A stretch of 64,000 bases of DNA from Chlorogloeopsis sp. ULAP01 (GCF_030381805.1 NZ_JAUDRH010000003.1:434001-498000), one strand, 5' to 3'. Shown: positions 30,285 through 40,388, numbered from the stretch's first letter. Program-made: numbers and translations. Notes: generated by a model not told the origin, from the letters alone.

Positions 30285-30590
30285 TTTTGCTGATTATCTT
30301 GGCGTTCAAACTGATAAATTATCTTTTAAACCCGCACGGCAGTCGCACTCGACGCGCTTAACCCGACGCCAGGTGACGCCAGGTGCTACCCTGCGGGAAG
30401 CCGCCCTCTGGGCGTCTACAACGCGCTTAACCCGCAAGGGCGCACTGGCTCCTTTATGCCGGGGAACCCTTACTTTCGCTTATCCACTTCGTGTCTACGC
30501 CAGTCGCTACAAGTCGGCAAAGCCGCAAGGGCGCGCTGGCTCACCACCGCACTGGCTCCGCAAGGGCGCGCTGCCTCCCGTACAGTAATT
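30285..30590 (+). repeat. composite repeat block (families 1 and 3)
   Basis: Begins with a half copy of the family 3 palindrome (GTTCAAACTGATAAATTATC then TTTTAAACCCGC). It continues with two or more copies of family 1: GCAGTCGCACTCGACGCGC, then CAACGCGCTTAACCCGCAAG and GCAAGGGCGCGCTGCCTCC. The open frames predicted across it are repeat-derived and not genes. Confidence 0.8.
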
Positions 30591-30722
30591 AGTAGTTCTG
30601 TTCCCATCTCCCCGTGTCTTGTGTTCTGTGGTGCGTCTACCTCAACTCGCCAATTCTTGGTTGACAGAGTACTACCACTTACTTTCTTCAATCGCACTCG
30701 CTCTTAAGGGTACGATAGAAGT

Positions 30723-31739
30723 ATGGCTACCATCGAAATCTTGGGCGTTCCACACGCATACGAACTTACAGCTCCTACGTCCTGCCCTCATACTCTAGTG
30801 TTTATTCATGGTTGGCTCAACAGCCGTGGATACTGGCAACCCTTAATTTCCCGTCTGTCTGCTACTTTTCAATGTTTATCTTATGATTTAAGAGGTTTTG
30901 GTGAGTCTCAGCCCAACGGGAAAACAGATATTACTCGTGAAGGAACTTCTTTCTACCTGAGTTCCAATGATGGCAGTGATTTTGTTGATCCCTTTGATTC
31001 TCTTTATACGCCAGCTGCTTATGCACGGGATTTAGCAATTTTGTTAGAACAGCTTCATATTACCAGTGCTTGGCTCGTTGGTCACTCCTTGGGAGGGACG
31101 ATCGCTCTTTGGGAAGCTGCTCAAAACCCTGATCGCGTCCAGGGAGTAATCTGTGTCAACGCAGGTGGTGGTATTTATCTTAAAGAAGCTTTTGAGCAAT
31201 TTCGCTCGGCTGGACAACGATTTTTGCAGATTCGTCCTCGCTGGCTCTGGCAACTACCTTTGATTGATTTGCTCTTTAGCAGGGTAAGTGTGGCGCGTCC
31301 TTTGGAACGTCATTGGGCGCGTCAACGGGTAATCGATTTTGTTGTAGCCAACCCAGAAGCAGCCCTGGGAACACTGCTAGACTCCACAACCGAAGAAGAA
31401 ATTAACCGCTTACCTCAACTTGTATCCCAACTGAAGCAGCCAGTTTACTTCTTAGCCGGTACTGAAGATAAGGTGATGGAACCAAAGTATGTCCGTCACT
31501 TAGCTAGTTTTCATCAGTTATTTCAATACTGTGGTGACAATGTTATTGAAATTCCTAATTGTGGACATTTAGCAATGTTAGAGCAACCGGATGTGGTTGC
31601 AGCTCATATTGTTTCTATTGTTGCTGTGCAAACTCAAGTAGAAGGAGACAGTGAGAAAGTTGACGAGGAGACTGCGGTGGAGAGTGGGAGAGAAAAGGAC
31701 AAGGAGAAAATATTTATACCTAATAAGAATGCAGAATGA
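30723..31739 (+). CDS. alpha/beta hydrolase
   Basis: A 338-residue alpha/beta-hydrolase. The oxyanion-side motif is FIHGWLNSRGYWQPL; the nucleophile elbow is GHSLGG (WLVGHSLGGTIALWEAA); the likely acid is in FLAGTEDKVMEP and the catalytic His in PNCGHLAMLEQPD. An acidic/basic C-terminal tail of about 40 residues follows. It converges on tsaD with an 18-bp gap. Substrate is not predictable. Confidence 0.92.
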   Translation: MATIEILGVPHAYELTAPTSCPHTLVFIHGWLNSRGYWQPLISRLSATFQCLSYDLRGFGESQPNGKTDITREGTSFYLSSNDGSDFVDPFDSLYTPAAYARDLAILLEQLHITSAWLVGHSLGGTIALWEAAQNPDRVQGVICVNAGGGIYLKEAFEQFRSAGQRFLQIRPRWLWQLPLIDLLFSRVSVARPLERHWARQRVIDFVVANPEAALGTLLDSTTEEEINRLPQLVSQLKQPVYFLAGTEDKVMEPKYVRHLASFHQLFQYCGDNVIEIPNCGHLAMLEQPDVVAAHIVSIVAVQTQVEGDSEKVDEETAVESGREKDKEKIFIPNKNAE

Positions 31740-31757
31740 ATTGATATTCTAAACTAC

Positions 31758-32822
31758 TTAAGTTGTGTGTTCTAAGTTCTTTTGTTGATATAACTGCATC
31801 ACATCTGTCAGCCCCAGTCGAGATTGGACGCTGAGTGTCAAAGGAGATATGTGTCCTCGGTTAAGATGATCGGCCGCAGCACACCCAATCATGGCGGCGT
31901 TGTCAGTACAAAATTTTAAGGGGGGAAATAATACGCGCAAGTTGTGGGCTGCTGCTGCTGTTTGCAAGTGTTGTCTTAAACCACTGTTGGCTGCTACACC
32001 ACCACCAACAGCAATAGTATCCAAACCGTAGTTGAGAGCACAGGCGATCGCTCGTTTGGTAAGTGATCGGGCTACTGTATCCTGAAAACTAGCTGCCACA
32101 TCCTTTACTGGTACAGGTTTCTGCTGTTTTTCCAACTGCTGTACCAACCGCAATACAGCTGTTTTTAAACCACTAAAACTTGCATCATAGGGATGATACC
32201 CGCCACTAGGTAAGGAAACTTTTCCTTCCGGCAAGCTAAATGCCTGGGGATTTCCCTGTTGCGCTAAACGATCAATAATAGGGCCACCTGGATACCCCAA
32301 TTGCAATAGACGCGCTACTTTATCAAAAGCCTCACCAGCAGCATCATCACGGGTTTCACCCAGAGTTTTGTAATCACCACAATCATTAACGTAGATCAAG
32401 CTTGTGTGTCCACCGGAAACAAGTAAGCTCAGAAAAGGAGGATTGAGTGCAGGCTCGCTCAGATAAGTCGCGTAAATATGTCCTTCTAGGTGATGAACGC
32501 CTAAAAATGGCTTATTGTACAGCATGGCTAGAGTCTTGGCAGCAGTTAAGCCAACCAGCAATGCCCCCACTAGCCCAGGCGCACAGGTGGCAGCGATTCC
32601 ATCAATTTCCTCCCAGCCAAGTTGGGCTTGTTCCATTGCTTGAGCGATCGCTTCATTAATTGTTTCTAAATGCTGCCTTGAAGCTACTTCCGGCACTACC
32701 CCCCCATACCGACTATGAACAGAAATCTGAGAGGCAATGATACTACTTCTCAGTAGACGATTGCTAACAATTGCGACAGCAGTTTCATCACAGCTGGTTT
32801 CGATTGCTAAAACGGTTGTCAT
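31758..32822 (-). CDS. tsaD: tRNA N6-adenosine threonylcarbamoyltransferase
   Basis: A 354-residue ASKHA-fold enzyme that transfers threonylcarbamoyl to A37 of ANN-decoding tRNAs. The start [17 protein letters not shown], the metal-binding [22 protein letters not shown] and the C-terminal [13 protein letters not shown] plus CTDNAAMIG are all diagnostic. It acts after TsaC, encoded at 25168-25755. It is divergent from the psaF operon. Confidence 0.97.
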   Translation of the reverse strand: MTTVLAIETSCDETAVAIVSNRLLRSSIIASQISVHSRYGGVVPEVASRQHLETINEAIAQAMEQAQLGWEEIDGIAATCAPGLVGALLVGLTAAKTLAMLYNKPFLGVHHLEGHIYATYLSEPALNPPFLSLLVSGGHTSLIYVNDCGDYKTLGETRDDAAGEAFDKVARLLQLGYPGGPIIDRLAQQGNPQAFSLPEGKVSLPSGGYHPYDASFSGLKTAVLRLVQQLEKQQKPVPVKDVAASFQDTVARSLTKRAIACALNYGLDTIAVGGGVAANSGLRQHLQTAAAAHNLRVLFPPLKFCTDNAAMIGCAAADHLNRGHISPLTLSVQSRLGLTDVMQLYQQKNLEHTT

Positions 32823-33317
32823 TACACAGTTACGCCTAATAAAGACTAGTTTGAGAAACTTTAACTTTTATTTACTTCAACTTTACTCGGTTCACAGGCA
32901 AGAGTATGATTGCCTTAGACTCAAAACCCGACAAAATAACAGGAAATACAGGCATATTGATCAGATTAACTTCTGTCAAAAGCCTAGTTGATCCTGTTTT
33001 AATTGTGGATTCCCCTCCACAAACTCACAAAAAGACAAAATGGAAACTTTGTATTTCTATTAGTCTTTAAAATTAAAGATGCTGCCCAAAAAGTGAGTTA
33101 GAAATGGACACAATTCTTGCTCACCGCAGTTAGAAAAAGGCTGTCATGGTTCAGCCATTGGGTATAAATCCCATAAACATAAAATAAAGGTAATCTCAGC
33201 TTTTACCGATATTTTATGAAACTATAATGACTTGATAGTTCTGCAAATCAAAATTGTACAAGCCGCTTCGTTTTGTACAAGAAATATATTTGTTTCGTCA
33301 GAAAAGGAAACAATTCC
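32823..33317. promoter_or_regulatory. divergent tsaD / psaF regulatory region
   Basis: This 495-bp spacer has no credible gene. A TATAAT-like box at about 33224-33229 could drive psaF with a leader of roughly 85 nt, but the -35 match is weak and no clear pair of HLR1 (RpaB) boxes was found by eye. Start sites are not established. Confidence 0.35.
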
Positions 33318-33815
33318 ATGCGACGCTTGTTTGCTTTGATTTTAGCGATTTTTCTTTGGTTTAACTTTGCTCCGTCTGCGAAAGCACTAGGGGCAGATCT
33401 CGTTCCTTGTAGTGAATCTCCTGCTTTCCAACAGCGAGCACAAGTTGCTCGCAATACTACAGCCGATCCACAATCTGGTCAAAAGCGATTTGAGCGTTAT
33501 TCTCAGGCTTTATGTGGCCCAGAAGGTTTACCTCACTTGATTGTTGATGGTCGTCTGGATCGTGCTGGCGACTTTTTGATCCCCAGCATTCTATTTTTGT
33601 ATATTGCAGGCTGGATTGGTTGGGTAGGTCGCGCTTATCTACAAACAATCAAGAAACAAGGAGGCGATGTCGAACAAAAAGAAATCCAAATCGAAGTTCC
33701 TTTGGCATTGCCAATTATGCTATCCGGATTTGCTTGGCCAGCAGCAGCAATTAAAGAGTTGCTTTCTGGTGAATTAACAGCAAAAGATGAAGAAATTCCT
33801 GTTTCACCACGTTAG
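33318..33815 (+). CDS. psaF: photosystem I subunit III
   Basis: A 165-residue plastocyanin/cytochrome c6-docking subunit. The signal peptide ([20 protein letters not shown], cleavage after AKA) gives a mature start [11 protein letters not shown]; the luminal part has [19 protein letters not shown] and the membrane helix region [20 protein letters not shown]. The ATG at 33318 has an AAAAGGAAA site; a frame open from 33273 is not needed. It is the first gene of psaF-psaJ, with psaL 540 bp further on. Confidence 0.97.
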   Translation: MRRLFALILAIFLWFNFAPSAKALGADLVPCSESPAFQQRAQVARNTTADPQSGQKRFERYSQALCGPEGLPHLIVDGRLDRAGDFLIPSILFLYIAGWIGWVGRAYLQTIKKQGGDVEQKEIQIEVPLALPIMLSGFAWPAAAIKELLSGELTAKDEEIPVSPR

Positions 33816-33851
33816 TTTAGCTGTACTTATTCACTAATTGGAGATTAATTC

Positions 33852-33989
33852 ATGAGTAACCAAAGTCCTTTCTTAAAGTTTCTGAGTACAGCACCAGTAA
33901 TCACAACAATCTGGCTGTTCATTACAGCAGGAATTTTAATTGAATTTAATCGCTTTTTTCCTGACCTGCTTTTCCATCCGTTACCATAA
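33852..33989 (+). CDS. psaJ: photosystem I subunit IX
   Basis: A 45-residue single-helix subunit read directly from the sequence. It begins [17 protein letters not shown], continues with a helix containing [19 protein letters not shown] and ends DLLFHPLP, the normal PsaJ form. It starts 36 bp after psaF and is surely cotranscribed. The ORF is too short for usual length cut-offs. Its stop codon lies in the loop of a putative terminator. Confidence 0.96.
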   Translation: MSNQSPFLKFLSTAPVITTIWLFITAGILIEFNRFFPDLLFHPLP

Positions 33990-34005
33990 ATTGCTAACGG
34001 TTTTT
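33978..34005 (+). terminator. terminator overlapping the psaJ stop
   Basis: Stem CCGTTA (33978-33983) / TAACGG (33995-34000) with TTTTT immediately after. The psaJ TAA (33987-33989) sits in the loop. It would separate psaFJ from psaL at least partly. Confidence 0.7.
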
Positions 34006-34034
34006 CATAGTTGAGATAATGATGAGTGGTTAGT

Positions 34035-34245
34035 GGTGAGCCAGCACCGCGGGAGGGTTTCCAACGGACAGTTCCTACAACGGGGGGAACCCTCCGAAGT
34101 CGCCCCAACGGGGGAAACCCCCGTACGGCGCTTCTGTTGGCAACGGACTGTCCTCCTCCACAGGTGACTGGCGTAGACGCCGAAGGCGGCTTCTCGTAGA
34201 GTACCCGAAGGGCTTCAAGGTAGAGTACCCGGAGGGTTAGTGGAT
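34035..34245. repeat. GC-rich palindromic repeat block, family 2
   Basis: GC-rich mosaic with GAGGGTTTCCAACGGACAG, CAACGGGGGAAACCCCCG, GTGACTGGCGTAGACGCCG and two copies of AGAGTACCCGAAGG/AGAGTACCCGGAGG. It sits in the psaJ-psaL spacer. Related blocks are at 20040-20102 and 54565-54680. Confidence 0.75.
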
Positions 34246-34525
34246 GGTTGTCAAAACTAATAGCAATCAGCTACTAACTATTAACTACTAACTATATAAT
34301 TATATAACAGCAGTATTTAAAAAGAATTAATTCACAATAGGTAGTAAAAAATTTTCTTTTTTAATCTTGTAATGCTGGAAACAGCATAAACTTTTCACAT
34401 CCTTAAAAATAAATATAGATAACTAAATTAATTTTTCTAAACTTAACGTTCAAATAACATATCAAACTAGGATTATTATTAATATAAAATGTTGCCACCA
34501 TATTATTTAGAGGCGAAAATCAAAT

Positions 34526-35044
34526 ATGGCGCAAGCAGTTGATGCATCAAAAAATTCTCCAAGCGATCCCAGAAATAGGGAAGTAGTTTTTCCAGCATTC
34601 CGCGATCCACAAGTTGGGAACCTAGAAACACCAATTAATTCTTCTCCCTTTGTGAAGTGGTTCATTGGTAACTTACCAGCCTATCGCCCTGGAATTACTA
34701 CCTTTAGAAGGGGTTTAGAAATAGGCATGGCTCATGGTTACTGGATTTTTGGCCCCTTTGCTAAATTAGGCCCGCTGCGGAACACGGTTAATGCTAACTT
34801 AGCTGGCTTACTTGGAGCTTTGGGCTTAATTGTGATTTTGACTGGTGCCTTATCTCTTTATGCTAATAGCAATCCTCCTCAGCCAGTTAAGAGTGTAACT
34901 ATACCGAATCCTCCTGAAGCTTTCCAATCCAATGAAGGCTGGAATGGTTTTGCTAGTGCTTTCTTAATTGGTGGTATTGGCGGTGCAGTAACAGCCTACT
35001 TTTTAACTACCAATTTGGGACTAATTCAAGGTTTGTTTGGTTAA
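34526..35044 (+). CDS. psaL: photosystem I subunit XI
   Basis: A 172-residue subunit that forms the oligomerisation face of PSI and binds PsaI. Typical features are FPAFRDPQVGNLETPINSS, the first helix region EIGMAHGYWIFGPFAKLGPL, NLAGLLGALGLIVILTGA and the last helix FLIGGIGGAVTAYFLTTN. It follows psaF-psaJ after a spacer filled with repeats and AT-rich sequence that likely holds its own promoter. No psaI is found beside it. A clear terminator follows. Confidence 0.97.
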   Translation: MAQAVDASKNSPSDPRNREVVFPAFRDPQVGNLETPINSSPFVKWFIGNLPAYRPGITTFRRGLEIGMAHGYWIFGPFAKLGPLRNTVNANLAGLLGALGLIVILTGALSLYANSNPPQPVKSVTIPNPPEAFQSNEGWNGFASAFLIGGIGGAVTAYFLTTNLGLIQGLFG

Positions 35045-35054
35045 TTTAGTGATT

Positions 35055-35157
35055 TGTTAGTAGATAGTGGTAAATCACCAATTACTGTACGGGCAGGTTT
35101 TAACCACATTCTCTTTGTGAGAATAAAGTATCTATAATAAACCCGCCCCTACTAACA
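35055..35157. repeat. palindromic MITE-like repeat, family 3
   Basis: A copy of the element at 45573-45680: TTAGTAGATAGTGGTAAA at the left, TACGGGCAGGTTTT, and AAACCCGCCCCTACTAAC at the right. It is inserted between psaL and its terminator. Confidence 0.8.
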
Positions 35158-35163
35158 AAAACT

Positions 35164-35208
35164 AAAGGACACAGAGATCAGGCATTGCTTTTTCTTTGTG
35201 TCCTTTTT
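35164..35208 (+). terminator. intrinsic terminator of psaL
   Basis: A 10-bp stem AAAGGACACA (35164-35173) / TGTGTCCTTT (35197-35206), followed by T-rich sequence (TTGAGTTTTT). Confidence 0.8.
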
Positions 35209-35253
35209 GAGTTTTTCATAAAAAGAATCAGGTGATTCTTTAGCAGTAAATAA

Positions 35254-35853
35254 CTAACCAAACAAAACTGCTTCTATAGAATTGAGAGCTGTTTCAAAAT
35301 CGTCATTAACGATTTGAATATCAAATTCATTGGCAGCATTGATTTCTTCTTGAGCACGGTGTAAACGGCGGGCGATCGCTTCTTGTGAATCTTGTCCCCG
35401 ACTGCGTATCCGTTTCTCTAATTCATTAAAAGACGGCGGCAGAATAAATATACTAAGAGCGCTAGGAAAGGAGCGACGAATTTGTCGTGCACCTTCTAGC
35501 TCAATTTCTAAAACAACCAATTTGCCAGAACAAATTTGGTCAATCACTGGTTCGCTGGGAGTACCGTAATAGTTACCAGCGAATTCTGCCCATTCCAAAA
35601 ATTTACCAGCCGCTACTAATTGTTCAAATTTGCTGCGGCTAATAAAGTAGTAATCCTTGCCATCTACTTCTCCCGAACGAGGAGAACGAGTGGTAGCAGA
35701 AACAGAATAATACAGTTCTGGATGACGCTGCAGAAGCGATCGCATTAAAGTACCTTTACCTACACCACTAGGCCCTGTCAAGACAATTAGCTTGCCAGAG
35801 GAAGGGCATTCTTTGGTATTAGCACCACTCTTAGAGAATAAAACTTGCATCAT
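35254..35853 (-). CDS. gmk: guanylate kinase
   Basis: A 199-residue kinase converting GMP to GDP. P-loop [20 protein letters not shown]-binding [21 protein letters not shown] and [12 protein letters not shown], lid [15 protein letters not shown]. The ATG at 35853 (second Met at 35850) is preferred over an in-frame TTG at 35877. It lies 172 bp downstream of, and is codirectional with, the RemA-family gene, an arrangement also found in Firmicutes. Confidence 0.96.
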   Translation of the reverse strand: MMQVLFSKSGANTKECPSSGKLIVLTGPSGVGKGTLMRSLLQRHPELYYSVSATTRSPRSGEVDGKDYYFISRSKFEQLVAAGKFLEWAEFAGNYYGTPSEPVIDQICSGKLVVLEIELEGARQIRRSFPSALSIFILPPSFNELEKRIRSRGQDSQEAIARRLHRAQEEINAANEFDIQIVNDDFETALNSIEAVLFG

Positions 35854-36025
35854 CCGCTTAACCTGTGAATTAATCAATAAAACTATTCATTGGTCATTAG
35901 TCTATTGGAGTTGGCAAGAGACTGTTGACTAATGGTTTTTGTAGCATGAGTGACAAAAACTTGTCTAATTCACATGTTACTGCTGATACCGCACCAATAG
36001 AGGTAAGTGTTTAACCCACCTTAAT

Positions 36026-36292
36026 TTAATTATCTACCACATGATGATCGCGGGAAATTACAAACCGATTCGCTACCGTTTCTGGCTGAATCGCCGAAAG
36101 AATAACATGGCTGGAATCAGTAATAATTACAGCCCTGGTACGGCGACCGTAAGTTGCGTCAATAAGTTGGCCTCGATCTCGTGCATCTGTAATAATCCGC
36201 TTAATCGGGGCAGACTCTGGACTGACAATGGCAACTACTCGGTTAGCAGAAACAATGTTGCCGAAACCGATGTTGATTAACTGAATGTCCAT
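36026..36292 (-). CDS. RemA family regulator (DUF370)
   Basis: An 88-residue protein with the DUF370/RemA pattern [42 protein letters not shown] and [20 protein letters not shown]. In Bacillus, RemA binds DNA as a ring-shaped oligomer and controls matrix genes; the cyanobacterial role is not established. Its position directly upstream of gmk is the conserved context. Confidence 0.92.
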   Translation of the reverse strand: MDIQLINIGFGNIVSANRVVAIVSPESAPIKRIITDARDRGQLIDATYGRRTRAVIITDSSHVILSAIQPETVANRFVISRDHHVVDN

Positions 36293-36740
36293 AAAAAACT
36301 GACACCAAATGCGGTGTGAGAAGCTTATAAATAACTAATTTCCATGTTATCCCCAAAAAATTGCACTTACAACGTCTATTTTCACCTTAGCTTTTGTTTT
36401 TAAATAAGAAACGCTTTTTTTAGCTATTTCTCAGATAATTCATCTAAAAATCATACTCAAGATATAGGTAAAATAAGACCATTCAAGCTATTTAAAAGGT
36501 TTTACAAATTCAATGCTTCAACTTGAACTATTTAATTAGTTTCCTAACAAGTACAATACAAATAAATTAATATTAGACATTTAGAGAATATATAATTACT
36601 TCACAAAAACGCTGATTTATGGTCACATTAAAAGAGAAAATAATTTCATCAGTCTAATTGTGAAGATTCAATCGGCTGTAGTGCTTTCCTGCAATCAATT
36701 GTTCTCTAGTTCAAGGCATTAATCGATTTGTTTATACGCT
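36293..36740. other. AT-rich spacer
   Basis: No gene or notable repeat is visible between the RemA gene and the hairpin at 36743. It should contain the RemA-gmk promoter. Confidence 0.45.
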
Positions 36741-36742
36741 AA

Positions 36743-36785
36743 CTCACTCCAGCCCTCTTTTTGGTAAAGAGCAGGCTGGGGTGAG
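36743..36785. terminator. long hairpin after the transglutaminase-like gene
   Basis: Outer stem CTCACTCCAGCC (36743-36754) / GGCTGGGGTGAG (36774-36785) has 12 bp with one G-U pair; inner stem CTCTTT/AAAGAG follows. It is 36 bp past the stop codon of the minus-strand gene. T-runs are weak on both sides, so Rho-independent termination is likely but not certain. Confidence 0.65.
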
Positions 36786-36820
36786 GTTATTTTATGATGG
36801 GCATTTTGACGGAGATAATA

Positions 36821-39145
36821 TCACTTGTCGCTGCGCGAGTTGACTTGTTGCCATCTTTGTCGCAGTCTGTGCAAATCAGGGTTATAACCACCATAACGCC
36901 AGCTAACGTAGGCTTGGCAGATGTCATCTATTACCTCAGCTGTTTCTACTGAGTGATGTTGATATGAAACTTTGGCATACTCAAGCGGTGTTTGTGCAGG
37001 ATGCTTGCTTAAACCTTTTTTATTTGCCCACAACAGCATTTGTTGATAAAGGTTTTCCATTGGCGGTAATTTTCTCAAGGCAAGGCGATGGAAGCATTCT
37101 CGCCACAGACTCCAAGCCAGCCAACCTAAAAAAGATATGATTGTCGCCAAGATTAAACCCGTGAAAATTCCCAGCCAACCTTTGAAGAATAGTGATACAA
37201 ACCAATAAAAAACTTTGCTGATCCAGGTGAATATTATCCTAAATATATTGTTAAGTAATCCTGTTACCGGAGATGGTAACCACCCAGCAATCCAATTCCA
37301 AAATTGACGCAAAACACTAAAAGTCTGAATTTCTTCTATAGATGGAGGAATTAAAGGATGATTGGGAATAGGATCAAAAGCAAACCAGCCGTATTTAGGA
37401 AAATACACTTCTGTCATTGCATAAGCATCGGTGTTGCGGACGACATACATCCCGGTAAACGCGTTAAACTCTCCAGATGCAAACCCGGCTACTAACCTAG
37501 CGGGAATACCAATAGAACGCAGCATCACCGTCAGCACTGTGGAAAAATGGTCAGGATAACCACCTTTGTGCTTAAACAAAAAAGCTTCTACTAAGTCTTC
37601 GTTTTCTGCTAAATAAGGTAAGTCTAAAGGATTGTCTGGAATTTGATAGTTTTGCTTTAAGTACTGAGCCAAATAAAGAACCTTTTCATAGGTAGAATCT
37701 AGCGATTTATTTGACTGACTTACCTTTTGTTGATTGTAGTTAGCTAATATTTCTTCTGTACGTTTGCGTACTTTTTCGGCGATTTCTGAGGGTATTTGTA
37801 AATAGTAATCTTTAAAACTTTGTGGATATTTAGTCGAGGCTTTTCCTAGCAAAGTCCGATCACGGTACGGCACTTGGGAAATGACAGTGTAAGTCATGCC
37901 TTCTGATAATCCTACAGGTGCTCGCAACCCATCTTCTGGATCTACTGCAATGATTGGTGTCGGAAAGTAAATTTCTTTGGGATATGCCATTGCTGGAATC
38001 AAGTTAGGCAAATCTGACACCACCGTATAAGTTTGCACTACTTCTTTGGTTTTAGCAATACTGGTTAGTAGATTGAGAAAAATTTGATAACTCCAAGGTG
38101 ATCGCTTGATGCGTTTGACTTGCTCATTGCGCGAAATCTCCCATCCCTTACCTGTGTAACGATCAAATGCTAGTACTCGCCAAAAACCTTCTACCTGCGA
38201 TCGCACCCGCATCACTACCTTGGGTTTCATCTCACCCCGCAGGTTTTGGTTCATCTGACTATTAAAACCGTAATAAAAACTATCATCTACTTGTCCCGGT
38301 TTGCCACCACCATTGCCGTTTTCTGTGCCGTTACCACCATTGCCTTGATTCTGATTTTTCCCTTGGCGCACATAACCGGGATTGATAATGCTACGCCCTG
38401 TAAAATTACCTTTGACGTTAATCGCAGAACTGACTGGAAACATCCGCAACTGATAACCAGGCAAGCGGGGTAAAACAGCAAAAATTGCTAAACCGAGTCC
38501 AACAACTATCAAAAAATTCAAAATTAGAAATCTAAAATTAAAAGAGGAATTCCCGGATTTTTGGGAATTCCTCTGTTGGAAGTGTTCATGCTCAGTCTTT
38601 AAATTCTCTAAACCGAGCCGGGAACGATAATCTAGCACTAAAGTCGGCAGGGCGATCGCTAAAAATAATAGCAGTATGGGAGCAAACGCTAAAGTCTGAC
38701 TGAGCGAAGCTGCCACCCCTAATAGAATTAGCCCGATCACAATTGAATAACCCAAGTCTTTGCGACGGGGCATATCAAAACAGTGCAGTACTTGCAGTTG
38801 GATTAATAATTCTGCCAAAGCCAGTCGCGTATCATTTGATTCTCCCACCAATCGCCCCAAAAAAGCACCTAGTGCCACTAACATTCCAATGGCAATGCAG
38901 AATTTGACCGAAATATTGCGATCGCAGCGACGGTAATAGCTCCAAATTCCACCCACTAAACTCAAGGGTAATGCCCACAAAGTGAATTTAGTCTCTGCGG
39001 CAATATCCGTTGCCACAACACCCATAATTACCAACGCTAGCACTAGCACCCTGAAGGTAATTGAATCTTCAACATCTGCCAAAGGCGACTGCGACATTGT
39101 TTGCCGCCATTTATTACCAAAAGGTAGACGCCAAAGCGAACTCAT
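36821..39145 (-). CDS. TgpA-like membrane protein, DUF3488 plus degenerate transglutaminase domain
   Basis: A 774-residue protein: an N-terminal block of about six membrane helices (DUF3488-like), a large soluble transglutaminase-like domain, another membrane helix (about 680-705) and a C-terminal DUF4129-like segment (LYQQMLLWANKKGLSKHPAQ). The catalytic Cys is replaced by Pro 531 (GGYPDHFSTVL) and the catalytic His by Tyr 575 (TDAYAMTEVYF); only Asp 591 (FAFDP) remains. It is therefore probably non-catalytic. The frame opens upstream to 39199; the Met at 39145 with a nearby AGG site is chosen. Role unknown; an envelope function is inferred from membrane location. Confidence 0.88.
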   Translation of the reverse strand: MSSLWRLPFGNKWRQTMSQSPLADVEDSITFRVLVLALVIMGVVATDIAAETKFTLWALPLSLVGGIWSYYRRCDRNISVKFCIAIGMLVALGAFLGRLVGESNDTRLALAELLIQLQVLHCFDMPRRKDLGYSIVIGLILLGVAASLSQTLAFAPILLLFLAIALPTLVLDYRSRLGLENLKTEHEHFQQRNSQKSGNSSFNFRFLILNFLIVVGLGLAIFAVLPRLPGYQLRMFPVSSAINVKGNFTGRSIINPGYVRQGKNQNQGNGGNGTENGNGGGKPGQVDDSFYYGFNSQMNQNLRGEMKPKVVMRVRSQVEGFWRVLAFDRYTGKGWEISRNEQVKRIKRSPWSYQIFLNLLTSIAKTKEVVQTYTVVSDLPNLIPAMAYPKEIYFPTPIIAVDPEDGLRAPVGLSEGMTYTVISQVPYRDRTLLGKASTKYPQSFKDYYLQIPSEIAEKVRKRTEEILANYNQQKVSQSNKSLDSTYEKVLYLAQYLKQNYQIPDNPLDLPYLAENEDLVEAFLFKHKGGYPDHFSTVLTVMLRSIGIPARLVAGFASGEFNAFTGMYVVRNTDAYAMTEVYFPKYGWFAFDPIPNHPLIPPSIEEIQTFSVLRQFWNWIAGWLPSPVTGLLNNIFRIIFTWISKVFYWFVSLFFKGWLGIFTGLILATIISFLGWLAWSLWRECFHRLALRKLPPMENLYQQMLLWANKKGLSKHPAQTPLEYAKVSYQHHSVETAEVIDDICQAYVSWRYGGYNPDLHRLRQRWQQVNSRSDK

Positions 39146-39416
39146 CCTGGAAAAGTTAAACATTGTGATTAAAAAGCAACTGATGGTGATATTGAGCACA
39201 GTAACTGTGTCAACACTACTGATACAGTACTAGCACAATGCGAGTGAGATACACCGTACTCCCTCGCATCAAAAGTTGCTTTTTCATTGCAGCTGCTTGT
39301 AGACGCCCTAATAACTGTTTCTTAAAAAATTAACTTGGTTTTAGAACCAGGATGATACTAAATCTCACAACAATAGCTTTAAATTCAGTTTTAGTGCTAG
39401 CGATGGCACTTTTCGG

Positions 39417-40388
39417 CTACGAGGTGGGAATAATCACAAACGACAATGGCTGTTGATCTATTTCTTTCAACTCTATTGTCAGAGTGTAAGTTTGGTTGAG
39501 CTGCACGCCACCTAGTTCGACACTCAAGCAACCTGGAGTTGAACTCTGTGCTTTAATTTGCGAGCCATTTCCTTGAATTTTTATTGACCCTTTGGAGGGT
39601 AAATCACCTTGAACCCTGAGTGTACCTACTTGACCTTGAAGTTGGTATTCTACACTCAAGTTTAAAACACCTAAGCTAGTTAGCCATTGTCTGACTAAAG
39701 GTTCAGTGTTTGAAACATACAGAGTCAGACTCTCTAGCAGTTGTTTTGCTGCCAACAATGACAACAACATCTGCTGGCGTGGCTGTAAATCCGCATAGTC
39801 GCCTGCCAATGATGGCAACTTGATTTTTTTACTACGAGTCGCACCTGTTAGCACCACTCCAGCCAAATTGTTTAATGTTTGGAATTCGTTAGGGAAAAAG
39901 TTTTCTACAGCCTGAATTAATTTTGGCCCTAACAGCGACGAAGATGTTATCAATGCTTGACATTTATCAAGCAATTGCCGGAAAATACTATCCGGTAGAA
40001 GTATTGGCAGATCGAGATTCGACTGTTGTGCTGCCCACCCCCAAGTAGGAACTAATACAACAGCTGGCTCGTCTAAATACTCCGGATAGTCCGTGATTTG
40101 AGTTTCCCAAGGAAATAAAGGTGGTTGGCTCTCAGTTTGACTTTGGAGCCGACGTTTGAGAACAGCTTGAAAACGTTCTTGCACAGTAGGAATTTCTCCC
40201 AATCGAAAGTTCTGGAGCTTTAATTCCGACTCTTGAGAACTACTTGGAAATGCAGTAGCTCTCTGGAGAGGGTTTTCCGCTCCGTGGGTGTCCTTACGTT
40301 CTACTTTATTAAAATCTCTTGGGTTGTCAGAATCTGTCAATAACCAAGATAAAAAATAGTTTTGTAAGGATTCTGAGTCACTATTCAT
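39417..40388 (-). CDS. patU: PatU-like pattern-formation protein
   Basis: A 323-residue protein with no catalytic motif. It has a Ser/Glu-rich N-terminal third, then LGEIPTVQERFQAVLKRRLQ, a middle helical region (RQQMLLSLLAAKQLLESLTL) and a C-terminal beta-rich part. The start overlaps the hetZ stop by 8 bp, so translation is coupled. The hetZ-patU order matches filamentous cyanobacteria, where PatU affects heterocyst spacing; in Anabaena PCC 7120 the gene is split into patU5 and patU3, whereas here it is one frame. The name rests mainly on context. Confidence 0.75.
   Translation of the reverse strand: MNSDSESLQNYFLSWLLTDSDNPRDFNKVERKDTHGAENPLQRATAFPSSSQESELKLQNFRLGEIPTVQERFQAVLKRRLQSQTESQPPLFPWETQITDYPEYLDEPAVVLVPTWGWAAQQSNLDLPILLPDSIFRQLLDKCQALITSSSLLGPKLIQAVENFFPNEFQTLNNLAGVVLTGATRSKKIKLPSLAGDYADLQPRQQMLLSLLAAKQLLESLTLYVSNTEPLVRQWLTSLGVLNLSVEYQLQGQVGTLRVQGDLPSKGSIKIQGNGSQIKAQSSTPGCLSVELGGVQLNQTYTLTIELKEIDQQPLSFVIIPTS

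Noticed and set aside
30274..30707. Overlapping ORFs between the ACT gene and the hydrolase
   Set aside because: They are translations of dispersed GC-rich repeats.
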